From positions 237,719-301,718 of the forward strand of contig JANBVI010000004.1 in assembly GCA_024239075.1 (NCBI GenBank): DNA of 64,000 bases. The letters are read 5' to 3'. Position numbers and translations under genes: made by a program. Below the pieces are notes generated by a model. It did no database searches and was not told the origin of the DNA. It worked only from the letters and a program-made list of their open reading frames with translations. Numbering within the stretch: position 1 is the first letter of the stretch; every line of letters starts with the position of its first letter. This stretch comes from Fischerella sp. CENA71 (GTDB lineage Bacteria; Cyanobacteriota; Cyanobacteriia; Cyanobacteriales; Nostocaceae). Shown in pieces: positions 34,398-43,242 of the stretch.

Positions 34398-35279
34398 TCA
34401 CAAACCTAAATGCTTTTGCAAAGCTTGACGCATCACATCTACAGGTACGCTTTCTCGTTGCAACCAGATTTTTAATGCTGCTGCGCCTTGTTGGACAAGC
34501 ATTTCTAGTCCATCGATGGCGGTTGCACCTCTGTGTTGCGCCTGTTGTAAAAATTTTGTGGGGTTAGGGGTGTAGATCAAATCATAGGCGATCGCTTGTG
34601 GTGACAAATTTGCCATTTCTGCTGCACTCAAAGGTGATTCATCTACCTTGGGATACATACCGATGGGAGTTGTGTTAACAAGTAAATCTGCTTGCGGAAT
34701 TAATTTGGGCAATTCATCCCATTTGTGAACACAAAGATTAACTTGCAGCGGGGAACTTACCCAACTCTTAGAAAAATCTCTCAAGCGCTGGACATTTCGC
34801 CCAACAACATGAATTTCTGCACATCCCAACTGTGTACAACCTGCTACTACAGCCCTAGCAGCACCACCATTACCTAAAATTACTGCTACTTTCTGACTCC
34901 AATCTTGATGATATGTTTGTAAAGGAGCAAGAAATCCTTCTACATCTGTGTTAGTACCTATCCAAGAGTTATTTTTGTTAATAACTGTATTGACTGCTCC
35001 TACGGCTTGGGCTATGGGTTCTACTGCTGATAAAAGCGGTATGATAGCCTGTTTATGAGGAATGGTGACACTAAAACCCACAACACCAATAGCAGCAAAC
35101 CCGGAAATAGCAGTGTATAAATCTTCTGGTTTAATGGGAAAAGGCAGATAGATATAATCTATTCCCAATTGAGCGATCGCTGCATTGTGCATAACTGGCG
35201 ACAGTGAATGTTCTATTGGATGTCCAATGACTCCCAGAAGTTTGGTTTTTCCTGTAATCAATTTTTTGTCCTTTGTCAT
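34398..35279 (-). CDS. aroE: Shikimate dehydrogenase
   Basis: Reduces 3-dehydroshikimate to shikimate with NADPH in the cytoplasm. The 293-residue protein has the substrate motif GVIGHPIEHSLSPVMHNAAI at 17-36, the catalytic Lys in SVTIPHKQAII near 81, INKNNSWIGTNTDVEGF near 104-120, and the NADP-binding VILGNGGAARAVVAG near 137-151. Also FVLTTP-like LLVNTTPIGMYP near 203. Full length. Fourth shikimate-pathway step; aroB is at 5.2 kb. Divergent from the alpha/beta hydrolase across heptamer repeats. Confidence 0.96.
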   Translation of the reverse strand: MTKDKKLITGKTKLLGVIGHPIEHSLSPVMHNAAIAQLGIDYIYLPFPIKPEDLYTAISGFAAIGVVGFSVTIPHKQAIIPLLSAVEPIAQAVGAVNTVINKNNSWIGTNTDVEGFLAPLQTYHQDWSQKVAVILGNGGAARAVVAGCTQLGCAEIHVVGRNVQRLRDFSKSWVSSPLQVNLCVHKWDELPKLIPQADLLVNTTPIGMYPKVDESPLSAAEMANLSPQAIAYDLIYTPNPTKFLQQAQHRGATAIDGLEMLVQQGAAALKIWLQRESVPVDVMRQALQKHLGL

Positions 35280-35350
35280 TAGTCATTAGTCATTAGTTAT
35301 TAGTTTTTTGTTAGTTATTCACTACTAATCACTAACCATTAACCACTAGC
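35273..35350. repeat. Heptamer STRR
   Basis: GTCATTA/GTTATTA/ACTAATC-type heptamers fill the aroE-hydrolase divergent gap. The promoters of both genes must lie in or beside the repeat. Confidence 0.75.
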
Positions 35351-35389
35351 CTACAATTATTAGAGGTGACTTAATATTTCTTTAGAATC

Positions 35390-36331
35390 ATGCAGGCAAC
35401 AATAGCCTCCTCTACAACCCCTATTCCTGGCAAATACTGGCAGTGGCGAGGGCATAACATTTACTATGTACAAGCAGGACAAGCCCAACCCCAACATCCA
35501 CCTTTACTGTTAGTGCATGGGTTTGGTGCTTCTACTGACCATTGGCGCAAAAACATTGCTGAACTACAGCACGATTTTGAAGTTTGGGCTATAGACCTTT
35601 TAGGATTCGGACGTTCAGCGAAGCCAAAATTGGAGTATAGCGGTGATCTGTGGCGAGACCAGCTTTATGACTTTATCACTGAAGTCATAGGTCAAAAAGC
35701 TGTTTTAGTAGGTAATTCTCTGGGTGGCTATGCGAGCTTGTGTGTTGCAGCCCAACGTTGTGACGCAGTGTCGGGTTTAGTATTATTAAATAGCGCTGGG
35801 CCGTTTAATGAGAACGAGCATACAGCGGAACCAGAAGCACTACAAGCTCAAATAGAACCACCCCAACAGCCAGATAATTTGCAGAAACTTTTGGGTGATG
35901 TTGCCAAATGGATTTTTCAACAACCTTTTGCCCAATTTCTATTATTTCACTACGTCCGGCAAAAAAGCGTCATTCGTCAAACTCTAGAAAAAGTTTATCT
36001 TGACAAAAGCGCAATAACAGAACAATTGATAGAAGAAATTTCTCGCCCTGCTTATGATCAAGGTGCTTTCGATGTCTTTTCTTCAGTCTTTAGAACTCCC
36101 CAAGGCGAAAAAGTAGATATGCTACTTAAGCAATTAACTTGTCAGTTACTACTATTGTGGGGAGAAGCTGATCCTTGGATTAATGCTAGAGAACGTTCCC
36201 AAAAATTCCGTCAATATTATCCCCAATTAACAGAACACTTTCTCCGGGCGGGTCATTGTCCCCATGATGAAGTACCAGACCAGGTTAATTCCTTATTGCG
36301 GGAATGGGTTTTTTCTGTAGTTAATGGTTAG
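35390..36331 (+). CDS. Alpha/beta-fold hydrolase
   Basis: The 313-residue hydrolase shows LLLVHGFGASTDHWRKNI near 39-56 (oxyanion region), the nucleophile elbow LVGNSLGGYASLCV near 105-118 (Ser in G-N-S-L-G-G), LLLWGEADPWIN near 250-261 with the likely acid Asp, and RAGHCPHDEVPDQVN near 286-300 with the catalytic His. This shape, with FGRSAKP, is that of the cyanobacterial/plastid pheophytinase-like or haloalkane dehalogenase-like group. The substrate is not clear. A strong terminator follows. Confidence 0.9.
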   Translation: MQATIASSTTPIPGKYWQWRGHNIYYVQAGQAQPQHPPLLLVHGFGASTDHWRKNIAELQHDFEVWAIDLLGFGRSAKPKLEYSGDLWRDQLYDFITEVIGQKAVLVGNSLGGYASLCVAAQRCDAVSGLVLLNSAGPFNENEHTAEPEALQAQIEPPQQPDNLQKLLGDVAKWIFQQPFAQFLLFHYVRQKSVIRQTLEKVYLDKSAITEQLIEEISRPAYDQGAFDVFSSVFRTPQGEKVDMLLKQLTCQLLLLWGEADPWINARERSQKFRQYYPQLTEHFLRAGHCPHDEVPDQVNSLLREWVFSVVNG

Positions 36332-36380
36332 TCTGCGATTAAGTGGTCTAGCGCAAAAGTTTTGATGAGTCTTGGGTGTT

Positions 36381-36415
36381 CAGATCCCCGACTTTTTAAA
36401 AAAGTCGGGGATCTG
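36381..36415 (+). terminator. Perfect-palindrome terminator
   Basis: CAGATCCCCGACTTTTT, one base, and its exact complement, 35 bases in all. It has T and A runs on both sides of the loop, so it could stop transcription from either side. It follows the hydrolase gene by 50 bases. Confidence 0.8.
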
Positions 36416-37628
36416 ATGTATTTCTGATGAGCGATCGCCCAGGCGAAAAGCCCCTAGTATCACTACCTGGTAAGTCAAAAGTCAAAAGTGGCAAACAAGT
36501 ACTGAAGAACCAAAATTTTCAGTTACACCTTTTTAAAATTTAGGAGAACTGATCAAGTTATATATGATTCACAATATACACAAACTTGTTTGCAACTAAA
36601 TTGCCAAAAAAATCTTATTCAAAACAAGGCGAAACTATTGAAAGGAAAATTATTAATATTAATAAAAACTTTCTGATAAATACTAGACCAAAACACTATC
36701 AGTCAATTTTATAAATTAATATCTGTTGAGTACCTAGTCTTGTAGCGGATATAACTAAGCAACTATTGAAGTCCAGAGAGTGAAGATCGGCAGTATTTAT
36801 TGTTAAAGAGAACACACACATAAAAATGTAACCTTGAATCTACTGCTGGAAAGGTTTTAAAATTGATATTAGGTTGATAGTAAATTGATAGTATATGTTT
36901 TGAAAAGCGTGATTTTACGTAAATTTAATGTAAAACTTATACTTAATTGTATTTTTCAAGTTAAATTTTGATCGATACATTAGACTGACTGAACCCTGTC
37001 AATCTGTTTATGGATGTGCATCATAAAATAGACCTCTTACACGAATAGTTGAAAAATCCCCCTTCCCTTAGTCCTGTGCCGAACGCTACATCTAGGAAAC
37101 CTAATAGAGCGTGCATCTTTGACAGGGGAAATAAATTAAATCCTTTCCCTTGTTAAGGACACGGTTAAGGTAGATTTTTTTGGTATTCATGCATTAGAGA
37201 TGCCTATTTAATTGGGCAAGATAACAAAAATTATGAAAATAAGGCTTAATACACCATACCCTTACACACTAAGATAAAGATTCTTAAACAAGCTAAGACA
37301 GAAACTCAATTTTTCTAAATACTTATACTTAAATTTAAAACAATGTTGGACAAAAATATTTACTAAGTACTGATACTATGTTGTCAGAATAATTAGATAA
37401 ATATTTAAAATTTATAGAATAGTACTAGTAAAATATTTTGTTAAAAAAAACACAGCGATGAAACAGTAAATCTGAAACATATTCCATTTTTTGTATCAAA
37501 AATATTTTGAAATTATTCTGTTTTATGAGAGTATGTTTACAGTAAAAATTGCAAAATTTTAGCTAATTTTGCTGCTCACTCAACACATAAACAATAATCA
37601 ATTATTAATATATCAAGGGGTACTACTC
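36416..37628. other. Long AT-rich intergenic region
   Basis: About 1.2 kb without a protein-coding gene. It holds HIP1 sites (GCGATCGC) near 36430 and a structured-RNA candidate at 37073-37126. The rest is AT-rich and featureless to my reading. Confidence 0.6.
37073..37126 (+). ncRNA. Structured RNA candidate
   Basis: Three nested pairings in 54 bases: CCTGT (37073-37077) with ACAGG (37122-37126), ACGCT (37083-37087) with AGCGT (37108-37112), and TAGG (37093-37096) with CCTA (37100-37103) closing an AAA loop. GC-richer than its surroundings. It is 500 bases ahead of the MerC gene. Family not recognised; a chance fold is possible. Confidence 0.35.
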
Positions 37629-38027
37629 GTGCGTAGCAGAAGAATGCAGATGATCATGGATAGGGCTGCGATCGCACTGTCCACTACGTGTGCAATCCAT
37701 TGTCTGTTTTTACCAGTTTTGCTCGTTATACTTCCCGCATTAGCAACGACTTCTCTTGGTAGTGAAAGTTTTCACCGTGTTCTGTTGTGGTTTGCCTTTC
37801 CCATTAGTGTGTTGGCTCTGACACAAGGTTGTCGTCGTCATAAAGATCGAATAGTGTTTATGGCTGGGATCTTGGGATTGGTGCTTCTTACTGCAACCGC
37901 AATTGCTGGACACACTCTTTTAAGTGAAGAGGGTGAGCGTGTTGCTACGGTGTTAGGAGCAACAGCATTGGCAGTTGGGCATATTCGTAACTATAGGTTA
38001 TGCAACCACAACAAATGCAAAACCTAA
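37629..38027 (+). CDS. MerC domain membrane protein
   Basis: The 132-residue protein starts at GTG 37629, which has AAGGGG eight bases upstream; the 20 codons before it are doubtful. It belongs to the MerC family of mercury-uptake proteins: DRAAIALSTTCAIHCLFLPVLLVILPAL near 9-36 with the conserved C-x2-H-C in the first membrane helix, four membrane segments, and a C-terminal tail (YRLCNHNKCKT) with two more Cys. In mer operons MerC brings Hg(II) in for reduction. Here the nearest MerA-like gene is 3.6 kb away on the other strand, so other soft metals or an orphan role are possible. Confidence 0.85.
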   Translation: MRSRRMQMIMDRAAIALSTTCAIHCLFLPVLLVILPALATTSLGSESFHRVLLWFAFPISVLALTQGCRRHKDRIVFMAGILGLVLLTATAIAGHTLLSEEGERVATVLGATALAVGHIRNYRLCNHNKCKT

Positions 38028-38048
38028 TTGTACAGCACTCGTGAGAGG

Positions 38049-38354
38049 TTAGAGTGATTGCACTAATGTCTGCAAGCGTGCAAGGAAAAGAGACAAATCC
38101 AGCTTGGAGGCTGGTTTTTGGAGAGATTTGACTATTCTTAAGGAGTAAAAACTGGGGTCAATCATTAGAAATGGATAATGATTGAACTCCTTATCATTGA
38201 AGAGGACGCGGGGAAACCCCACGGATAAATCCGCTTTCTTGTGACCAGGTGCTTCGATCTTGAGAATGGGAGACGCGGAGCGCAACCATTCTCCCGTCTT
38301 TGCGTCTTCTTGGTCAATGATTTCAATGACTAGTTGCCTATTTACGCCCTCCAA
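38049..38354 (-). CDS. Hypothetical protein (101 aa)
   Basis: The protein starts MEGVNRQLVIEIIDQED and ends LARLQTLVQSL. It has no membrane segment or signal peptide; the middle KIEAPGHKKADLSVGFPRVL and NHYPFLMIDPSFYSLRIVKSL look well ordered. I do not recognise a family. The ATG is next to a transposon remnant on the right, so this may be a passenger of the same insertion. Convergent with the merC-like gene, 21 bases apart. Confidence 0.5.
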   Translation of the reverse strand: MEGVNRQLVIEIIDQEDAKTGEWLRSASPILKIEAPGHKKADLSVGFPRVLFNDKEFNHYPFLMIDPSFYSLRIVKSLQKPASKLDLSLFLARLQTLVQSL

Positions 38355-38439
38355 TAGTCTTCACCAAGGCGATCGCTCAAGTAAAGAAAACGACCCTTTT
38401 CTTTACCAATAGTTGCAATTAATTTTGGCTCAAATTTCT

Positions 38440-38650
38440 TATTGCTGGCTGGTTGCAGATTTGGCAGTTAAGAACATGGTTAAAAATCCCAAGCTTGCTC
38501 GTGCTATCAGTGATGCTGCATGGGGAGAATTGGTGAGACAACTGGAGTACAAAGCCAAATGGTAAAGAAACAGAAACCCAAATCGTGAGTTTTGGGAATC
38601 CCCTACTACATCCGCAGGATTAGCGGGAGAGGATGTCAAGAAGGTTTAAT
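38440..38650 (+). pseudogene. Remnant of an IS200/IS605-family tnpB
   Basis: From 38452 to 38565 the frame reads [20 protein letters not shown] then [17 protein letters not shown] and a stop. This is the conserved stretch of TnpB/OrfB ending in the L-x-Y-K-A motif; the flanking catalytic and zinc-finger parts are gone. At 38598-38645 the sequence AATCCCCTACTACATCC and GGATGTCAAGAAGGTTTAAT resemble the right end of such elements. So only a scar is left. Confidence 0.75.
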
Positions 38651-38858
38651 CTGAATTGAGACAAAAAACTGCTAATAAGGAGTACTATCAGCAGCTTTAG
38701 AAAGTTAACTTTTATTTAGTGGATTTTGCCCTGATATAGCAATTCCCAATTATATGAGGTACACTCTAAGCTCCAGTCCCTAGCCTCTAGCTGTTGACCT
38801 CAACGAGATGTACCTCAGTAAAACGAGAAACGCTATATACTCAGAGAATTTTCAACTT
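38651..38858. other. Intergenic
   Basis: Only AT-rich sequence after the transposon scar; nothing recognised. The metallothionein gene ends at 38859. Confidence 0.4.
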
Positions 38859-39035
38859 TTATGATGCACAGCCACAAACAGATTGGCATTGAGTGCAGAC
38901 TTCACCGCTTTGATGACTATTAGCACAAGCTTCACAGCAGTAGGCTTTACCATCCTTGGTAACGGCTTGCTCAATCGGAAAAACGCATTGGCAAGTACCA
39001 CAGGCGCATTTTATTTGACTTACGGTTGCTGCCAT
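38859..39035 (-). CDS. Metallothionein (SmtA/BmtA type)
   Basis: The 58-residue Cys-rich protein from ATG 39035 starts MAATVSQIKCACGTCQCVF and ends TQCQSVCGCAS. It has Cys in the pattern CACGTCQC, YCCEAC, CTQCQSVCGCA, plus the His in ANSHQ, as in cyanobacterial SmtA, which binds a Zn4 cluster and buffers zinc and cadmium. The 44 codons available upstream to 39167 are not part of the family and run into the operator, so they are rejected. Divergent from an ArsR/SmtB-type repressor 143 bases away, the classic smt arrangement. Confidence 0.92.
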   Translation of the reverse strand: MAATVSQIKCACGTCQCVFPIEQAVTKDGKAYCCEACANSHQSGEVCTQCQSVCGCAS

Positions 39036-39116
39036 AGTTAGACTTCTTTTTCTGATTATGAAATTATTAGTTAAGCAACAGGGATAGCAATGGCTGTCCT
39101 TGCTGGTTAAAAATAT

Positions 39117-39138
39117 CATATCAGTAAGTACTGATATG
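39117..39138. promoter_or_regulatory. Palindromic operator, metallothionein / ArsR gap
   Basis: Perfect 10-bp arms CATATCAGTA / TACTGATATG with two bases between, lying between the divergent starts. Its size fits an ArsR/SmtB dimer site controlling both genes. Confidence 0.75.
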
Positions 39139-39178
39139 TGAACAAAATACTTAATAATGCTTTTCAAAACTTTTTTCT

Positions 39179-39517
39179 ATGATCGCTAAAACTATAATCA
39201 CCAAAACTCAAGCAGCCGATCTGAAGGTCAAACTATTTCGAGGACTTTCTGACCACTCACGTATGTCTATTCTCAATGCGTTGCGTTCTAGAAGACTAAC
39301 AGTCAATGAAATTGTTGAGGTAACAGGACTCAGCCAATCTAACGTTTCTAACCATCTTGGCTGTTTGCGCTGTTGTGATTTAGTTGTCCGTCAACAGCAG
39401 GGACGTTTTGTCTACTATCAACTCAGTGATGAACGAATAGTTAAGCTTCTCGACCTAGCAGATGAACTACTAGCTGATGTGGCTTTAGGTGTAAGCCAAT
39501 GCAACAGTTACGATTAA
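39179..39517 (+). CDS. ArsR/SmtB-family metal-responsive repressor
   Basis: The 112-residue winged-helix regulator has FRGLSDHSRMSILNALRSRRLTVNEIVEVTGLSQSNVSNHLGCL near 19-62. The recognition helix is followed by CLRCCDLVVRQQQGRF with three Cys (about 61, 64, 65), and there is another Cys near the C-terminus (SQCNSYD). Cys in this helix plus a C-terminal Cys is the layout of CmtR, the Cd/Pb sensor, rather than the alpha-3N or alpha-5 sites of SmtB. Metal binding should release it from the palindrome upstream and derepress the metallothionein gene. Confidence 0.9.
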   Translation: MIAKTIITKTQAADLKVKLFRGLSDHSRMSILNALRSRRLTVNEIVEVTGLSQSNVSNHLGCLRCCDLVVRQQQGRFVYYQLSDERIVKLLDLADELLADVALGVSQCNSYD

Positions 39518-39892
39518 ACCTGTGTTTATCAGCAAGATAATTCCAGCTAACGCCCATCTCACCTGCGCGCGTGAAGACCACTTGGGGTAATATTTTTTGC
39601 CCATTCCCCAAAGCTGGGAAATGCATTTTTGTTGTAATAATCAGTCGATGTGTTCATGTTGTTTATTAACGAGAACCCATCCATAGAGAACATCAAAGCG
39701 TTTGTTCAAAACGTTTTAACGTTGCTTATTAACGTGAACCCATTCACAACAAATGGGAACCCATTGACCACAAACACGAAAGCGATGCTGCAAAGCAGCC
39801 GCTACGCGATCGCAAATAATGATTAAATTTATAGCGGTTCTCGCTTGGGTGCAGTGAAGTAGTCTACGACTAAAACAATACTTGATTTTTTG
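39518..39892. other. Intergenic with short direct repeats
   Basis: TTATTAACGAGAACCCAT (39662-39679) and TTATTAACGTGAACCCAT (39725-39742) are near-identical, and GGGAACCCATTGACCAC follows near 39761. Also HIP1-like GCGATCGC near 39808. No gene seen. Confidence 0.5.
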
Positions 39893-41482
39893 TCATGAAG
39901 TCTCGTCCATCTGCTTTTTATTTTTCCCAATCATCAGCAAAGCAACGATCGCACTTGCACTCGCCAACCCAACAGCAATAAACATTACTAAGCGAAAGCT
40001 ATCCACAAATGCCCAGGCGATCGCATCTTTTAATTTTGTTGTGATTTCAGTACTCACACCCGCAGGTATTTCCGCACCCGCCAGCTTGACACGTTGATTA
40101 TCCAAGAGTTTTTGCACTTCGGCCGATATACCTAAAGCCGTCATTTGCTGATTCAGACTGCGATTGAAACTATTGAAGACAAATATATTAAATACTGCGA
40201 TCGCTAATAACCCAGCCGTACGCGCAACAGCATTATTAATCCCCGAAGCAATACCAGCTTGACGCTGTTTGACTGCACTCATCACGGTTGTTGTCAACGG
40301 GGCAACGCTAATTGCCATACCTAAACCTAATACCAGTATGGCAGGGAAAAACGTTGTCCAGTAATTACCATTAATTCCTGGGATGGCAAATAAAGCAAAT
40401 CCCAAAGCGGCTATTACTGGGCCAATTGTTAATGGAAGCTTGGCACCATAGCGACTCACCAATCCTCCAGACCAGCGCGAAAGCAAAAACATGATAATAA
40501 TAAATGGCAGGAATACCGCACCAGCAGCCGTAGCTGAGTAGCCTTGCACTTGAATTAAATTGAACGGCACAAAGTAAAATACTCCACCCAAAGCCGAGTA
40601 AAGTAGCAGTGTGAGCAAATTTGCACCGCTAAAGGTACGCGATTTAAATAAAGATAAGGGCATCATTGGAGTGCGGCTATTAGCTTCGACAAAAATAAAC
40701 GCACTCAGAATCAGTACACCAACTACCAAGCAGCTGAGAACTAGGGGATGAAATAATCCCAGGTGAGATGATTCGATCAGTCCGTAGACTATTACCCCCA
40801 AACCAAGAGTAGCTAAAGCTGCTCCCCACCAATCGAGCCTTGCTGACTCTTGATTACGGCTTTCTGGCACACGCCAAAACAAAATAGCAAGTACAATCCC
40901 AGCTAATGGCACATTTAGAAAAAATATCCAGCGCCAAGAGATATTTTCAACTAACCAACCACCCAAAACTGGGCCAAGTGCTGAGGTGATGGCTGTGAAA
41001 CCCGACCAAGTTCCAATTGCTTGTCCGCGTTGTGCTTCATTAAACGAGGCGCTGATAATTGCTAAACTTCCTGGAACTAACAACGCACCGCCAATTCCTT
41101 GAACAGCTCTGGCAATAATTAGCTGATTTACGTTTGGCGACAAGCCGCACCAAATCGAGGCTAAGGCAAACAATCCAACACCGCAAGCAAAGATAAATCG
41201 TCGTCCAAAGTGATCGCCTAACGATCCACCAACTAAGATTAAAGCAGCAAGAAACAAAGCATAGGATTCAACAATCCACTGCACATCGGTAGTGGTGGCA
41301 TTTAACTGTGATTGCAATACCGGAAGTGCCACATTGACGACGGTACCATCAATCATTGCCATACTTGAACCGAGAATTGTTGCCGCTAGTACCCACCTGC
41401 CAACATTCCTGGAACAAGGAGTAGTGCATGGCGCTGAACGAATCACTCCTTCATCGCATGGCTGTTTAATAATGTTAGCCAT
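39893..41482 (-). CDS. DHA2-family major facilitator exporter (EmrB/QacA type)
   Basis: The 529-residue protein has the 14-helix plan of DHA2 drug:H+ antiporters. Visible: LGSSMAMIDGTVVNVALPVLQ near 36-56 (motif D1, with the usual A-x-x-D-x-T-I/V-V-N-V-A-L-P), LGDHFGRRFIF near 86-96 (motif A), RAVQGIGGALLVPGSLAII near 124-142 and ALGPVLGGWLVE near 167-178 (motif C). It should export drugs, dyes or other toxic compounds. Its place amid metal-handling genes may mean a link to stress resistance. It ends near a MITE end. Confidence 0.93.
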   Translation of the reverse strand: MANIIKQPCDEGVIRSAPCTTPCSRNVGRWVLAATILGSSMAMIDGTVVNVALPVLQSQLNATTTDVQWIVESYALFLAALILVGGSLGDHFGRRFIFACGVGLFALASIWCGLSPNVNQLIIARAVQGIGGALLVPGSLAIISASFNEAQRGQAIGTWSGFTAITSALGPVLGGWLVENISWRWIFFLNVPLAGIVLAILFWRVPESRNQESARLDWWGAALATLGLGVIVYGLIESSHLGLFHPLVLSCLVVGVLILSAFIFVEANSRTPMMPLSLFKSRTFSGANLLTLLLYSALGGVFYFVPFNLIQVQGYSATAAGAVFLPFIIIMFLLSRWSGGLVSRYGAKLPLTIGPVIAALGFALFAIPGINGNYWTTFFPAILVLGLGMAISVAPLTTTVMSAVKQRQAGIASGINNAVARTAGLLAIAVFNIFVFNSFNRSLNQQMTALGISAEVQKLLDNQRVKLAGAEIPAGVSTEITTKLKDAIAWAFVDSFRLVMFIAVGLASASAIVALLMIGKNKKQMDETS

Positions 41483-41539
41483 CTTAAGCTAGGAAAAACG
41501 CTATTCCCAAATTGTACCGACACTCGCAATACAATTTTG

Positions 41540-41565
41540 GGCGTTGCTGAATAAGGGGATGAATG
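41540..41565. mobile_element. MITE end (copy of the 27196 element)
   Basis: GGCGTTGCTGAATAAGGGGATG matches the left end of the 112-bp element; the right end is missing and a GC-rich repeat (GACGCGGTGACGCGG) follows. Confidence 0.6.
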
Positions 41566-41606
41566 AGGCTGATGCGGAAACAGCCAGACGCGGTGACGCG
41601 GTTGCC

Positions 41607-43169
41607 TTATAACTTTGCCAACAATCCCAAAAAGCGCTTAGTATTTGCCGTCAAAAGTGTGCGTCGATAAGCATCTGCTGCTTTCTTAATTCCTTCTGCT
41701 TGCGTTGGATAAGGATGAATGACGCTACTCATCTTACTCAAACCAATTTTATTCACAATTGCTGTGGTGACTTCGGAAATCATCTCACCAGCATGACGAG
41801 CGACAATGGTTGCACCGATAATTTGATCTGATCCTGTTTTGTGGAGGATTTTGACAAAGCCATCTTCTTCACCATCTGCGATCGCTCGATCTACACTAGT
41901 AAAAGGTATCTTGATCGTATTTACATCAATACCTTTTTTCTGTGCTTCTTGTTCATACATTCCCACATGGGCAACTTCTGGGTCAGTATACGTTACCCAA
42001 GGCATGACTAAATTACTAAGCTTATAACGTCCCAAACCAAAGGGAGAAAATAAAGTATTCTTAATGACTATCCGCGCCGCCGCATCCGCAGCATGAGTAA
42101 ATTTCCAATCCATACAGATATCACCAGCAGCATAAATTTTGGGGTTGGTGGTTTGCAAATAATCATTGACCATTACACCCCGTTGCTGATCATATTCCAC
42201 GCCCACAGTTTCTAAATTCAAACCTTCTACATTCGGGACACGCCCCACACCTGCTAAAATTTCATCTACCGTCACAGAATCTTCTCGACCATCGCAGCTA
42301 AAATAAAGCTTCTTACCATCGCTAGTTTTTTCTACTCGCTGCATTTGGCAATTTAAAACCAAACGAATTCCTTCTTGAATAAAAATATTTTGGACAATAT
42401 CGGCAGCATCAACATCTTCTTTATTAAGAATGTGGGAACCGCGATGGAAAAGCACCACTTCACAACCCAAGCGTCGGAATGCTTGTGATAATTCGCAACC
42501 AATCGGCCCACCACCAATCACTGCCAAACGTCGTGGTCGTTGGGTGAGAGAAAAAACTGTTTCGTTAGTTAAATACCCTGCTTCTTCAATTCCTGGAATC
42601 GAAAGACGCGCCGCCCTTGCACCTGTAGCAATTACAGCTTTTTTGAAGTTGAGAGTGTTGTCACCAACCACTACAGTATTATTACTCGAAAAACTAGCAC
42701 TACCCAAAAAGACATCAACTCCCAGCTTTTGAAAACGTTCCGCCGAGTCGTGAGGGCTAATACTAGCACGCAGCTTTCGCATTCTTTCCATGACTGCGGG
42801 AAAATCCACATCGATGTGTTGGGGAAGGTTGACTCCAAAGTTTCTCGCATTCCACATCTCACCCACAACCCGCGCCGACCGAATTATACACTTTGATGGT
42901 ACGCAACCCACATTTAAGCAATCTCCACCCATGAGATGCTTTTCAATCAACGCTACCTTCAAACCCAAATCTAAACCCGCCGCACCCGCAGCCACCACCA
43001 ATCCCGCGGTACCCGCACCAATCACCACCAAGTCATAACAATCAGCAGGCTTGGGATTCATCCAATCAGGTGGATGCACGTAGGAAATAAGCCTTTGATT
43101 ATACTCATCTAATGGGCGAATTATGACTTTTTGAAATTCGGAATTAGACATTGGTGATATCTCCATCAA
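41607..43169 (-). CDS. MerA-like FAD-dependent disulfide oxidoreductase
   Basis: The 520-residue flavoprotein has LVVIGAGTAGLVVAAGAAGL near 47-66 (FAD), the redox-active GGDCLNVGCVPSKCII near 81-96, the NAD(P) site LAVIGGGPIGCELSQAF near 217-233, and the second FAD motif KIYAAGDICMDW near 342-353. It is longer at the N-terminus than dihydrolipoamide dehydrogenase, and the C-terminal vicinal Cys pair of true mercuric reductases is missing (ends FLGLLAKL). So it should be called MerA-like with unknown substrate. It is next to a TVP38 gene, a pairing I recall from other cyanobacteria and proteobacteria. Confidence 0.88.
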   Translation of the reverse strand: MMEISPMSNSEFQKVIIRPLDEYNQRLISYVHPPDWMNPKPADCYDLVVIGAGTAGLVVAAGAAGLDLGLKVALIEKHLMGGDCLNVGCVPSKCIIRSARVVGEMWNARNFGVNLPQHIDVDFPAVMERMRKLRASISPHDSAERFQKLGVDVFLGSASFSSNNTVVVGDNTLNFKKAVIATGARAARLSIPGIEEAGYLTNETVFSLTQRPRRLAVIGGGPIGCELSQAFRRLGCEVVLFHRGSHILNKEDVDAADIVQNIFIQEGIRLVLNCQMQRVEKTSDGKKLYFSCDGREDSVTVDEILAGVGRVPNVEGLNLETVGVEYDQQRGVMVNDYLQTTNPKIYAAGDICMDWKFTHAADAAARIVIKNTLFSPFGLGRYKLSNLVMPWVTYTDPEVAHVGMYEQEAQKKGIDVNTIKIPFTSVDRAIADGEEDGFVKILHKTGSDQIIGATIVARHAGEMISEVTTAIVNKIGLSKMSSVIHPYPTQAEGIKKAADAYRRTLLTANTKRFLGLLAKL

Positions 43170-43242
43170 AGTAGCTTTTTTAAACGCAGAGGAACGCTAA
43201 GTAAGCGCGGAGAAACGCAGAGTTTTTTTCAAGGTAATTCGC

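Noticed and set aside
41607-43169. True mercuric reductase (merA)
   Set aside because: The redox CxxxxC is present, but the C-terminal vicinal Cys pair and an N-terminal heavy-metal domain are missing. Kept as MerA-like.
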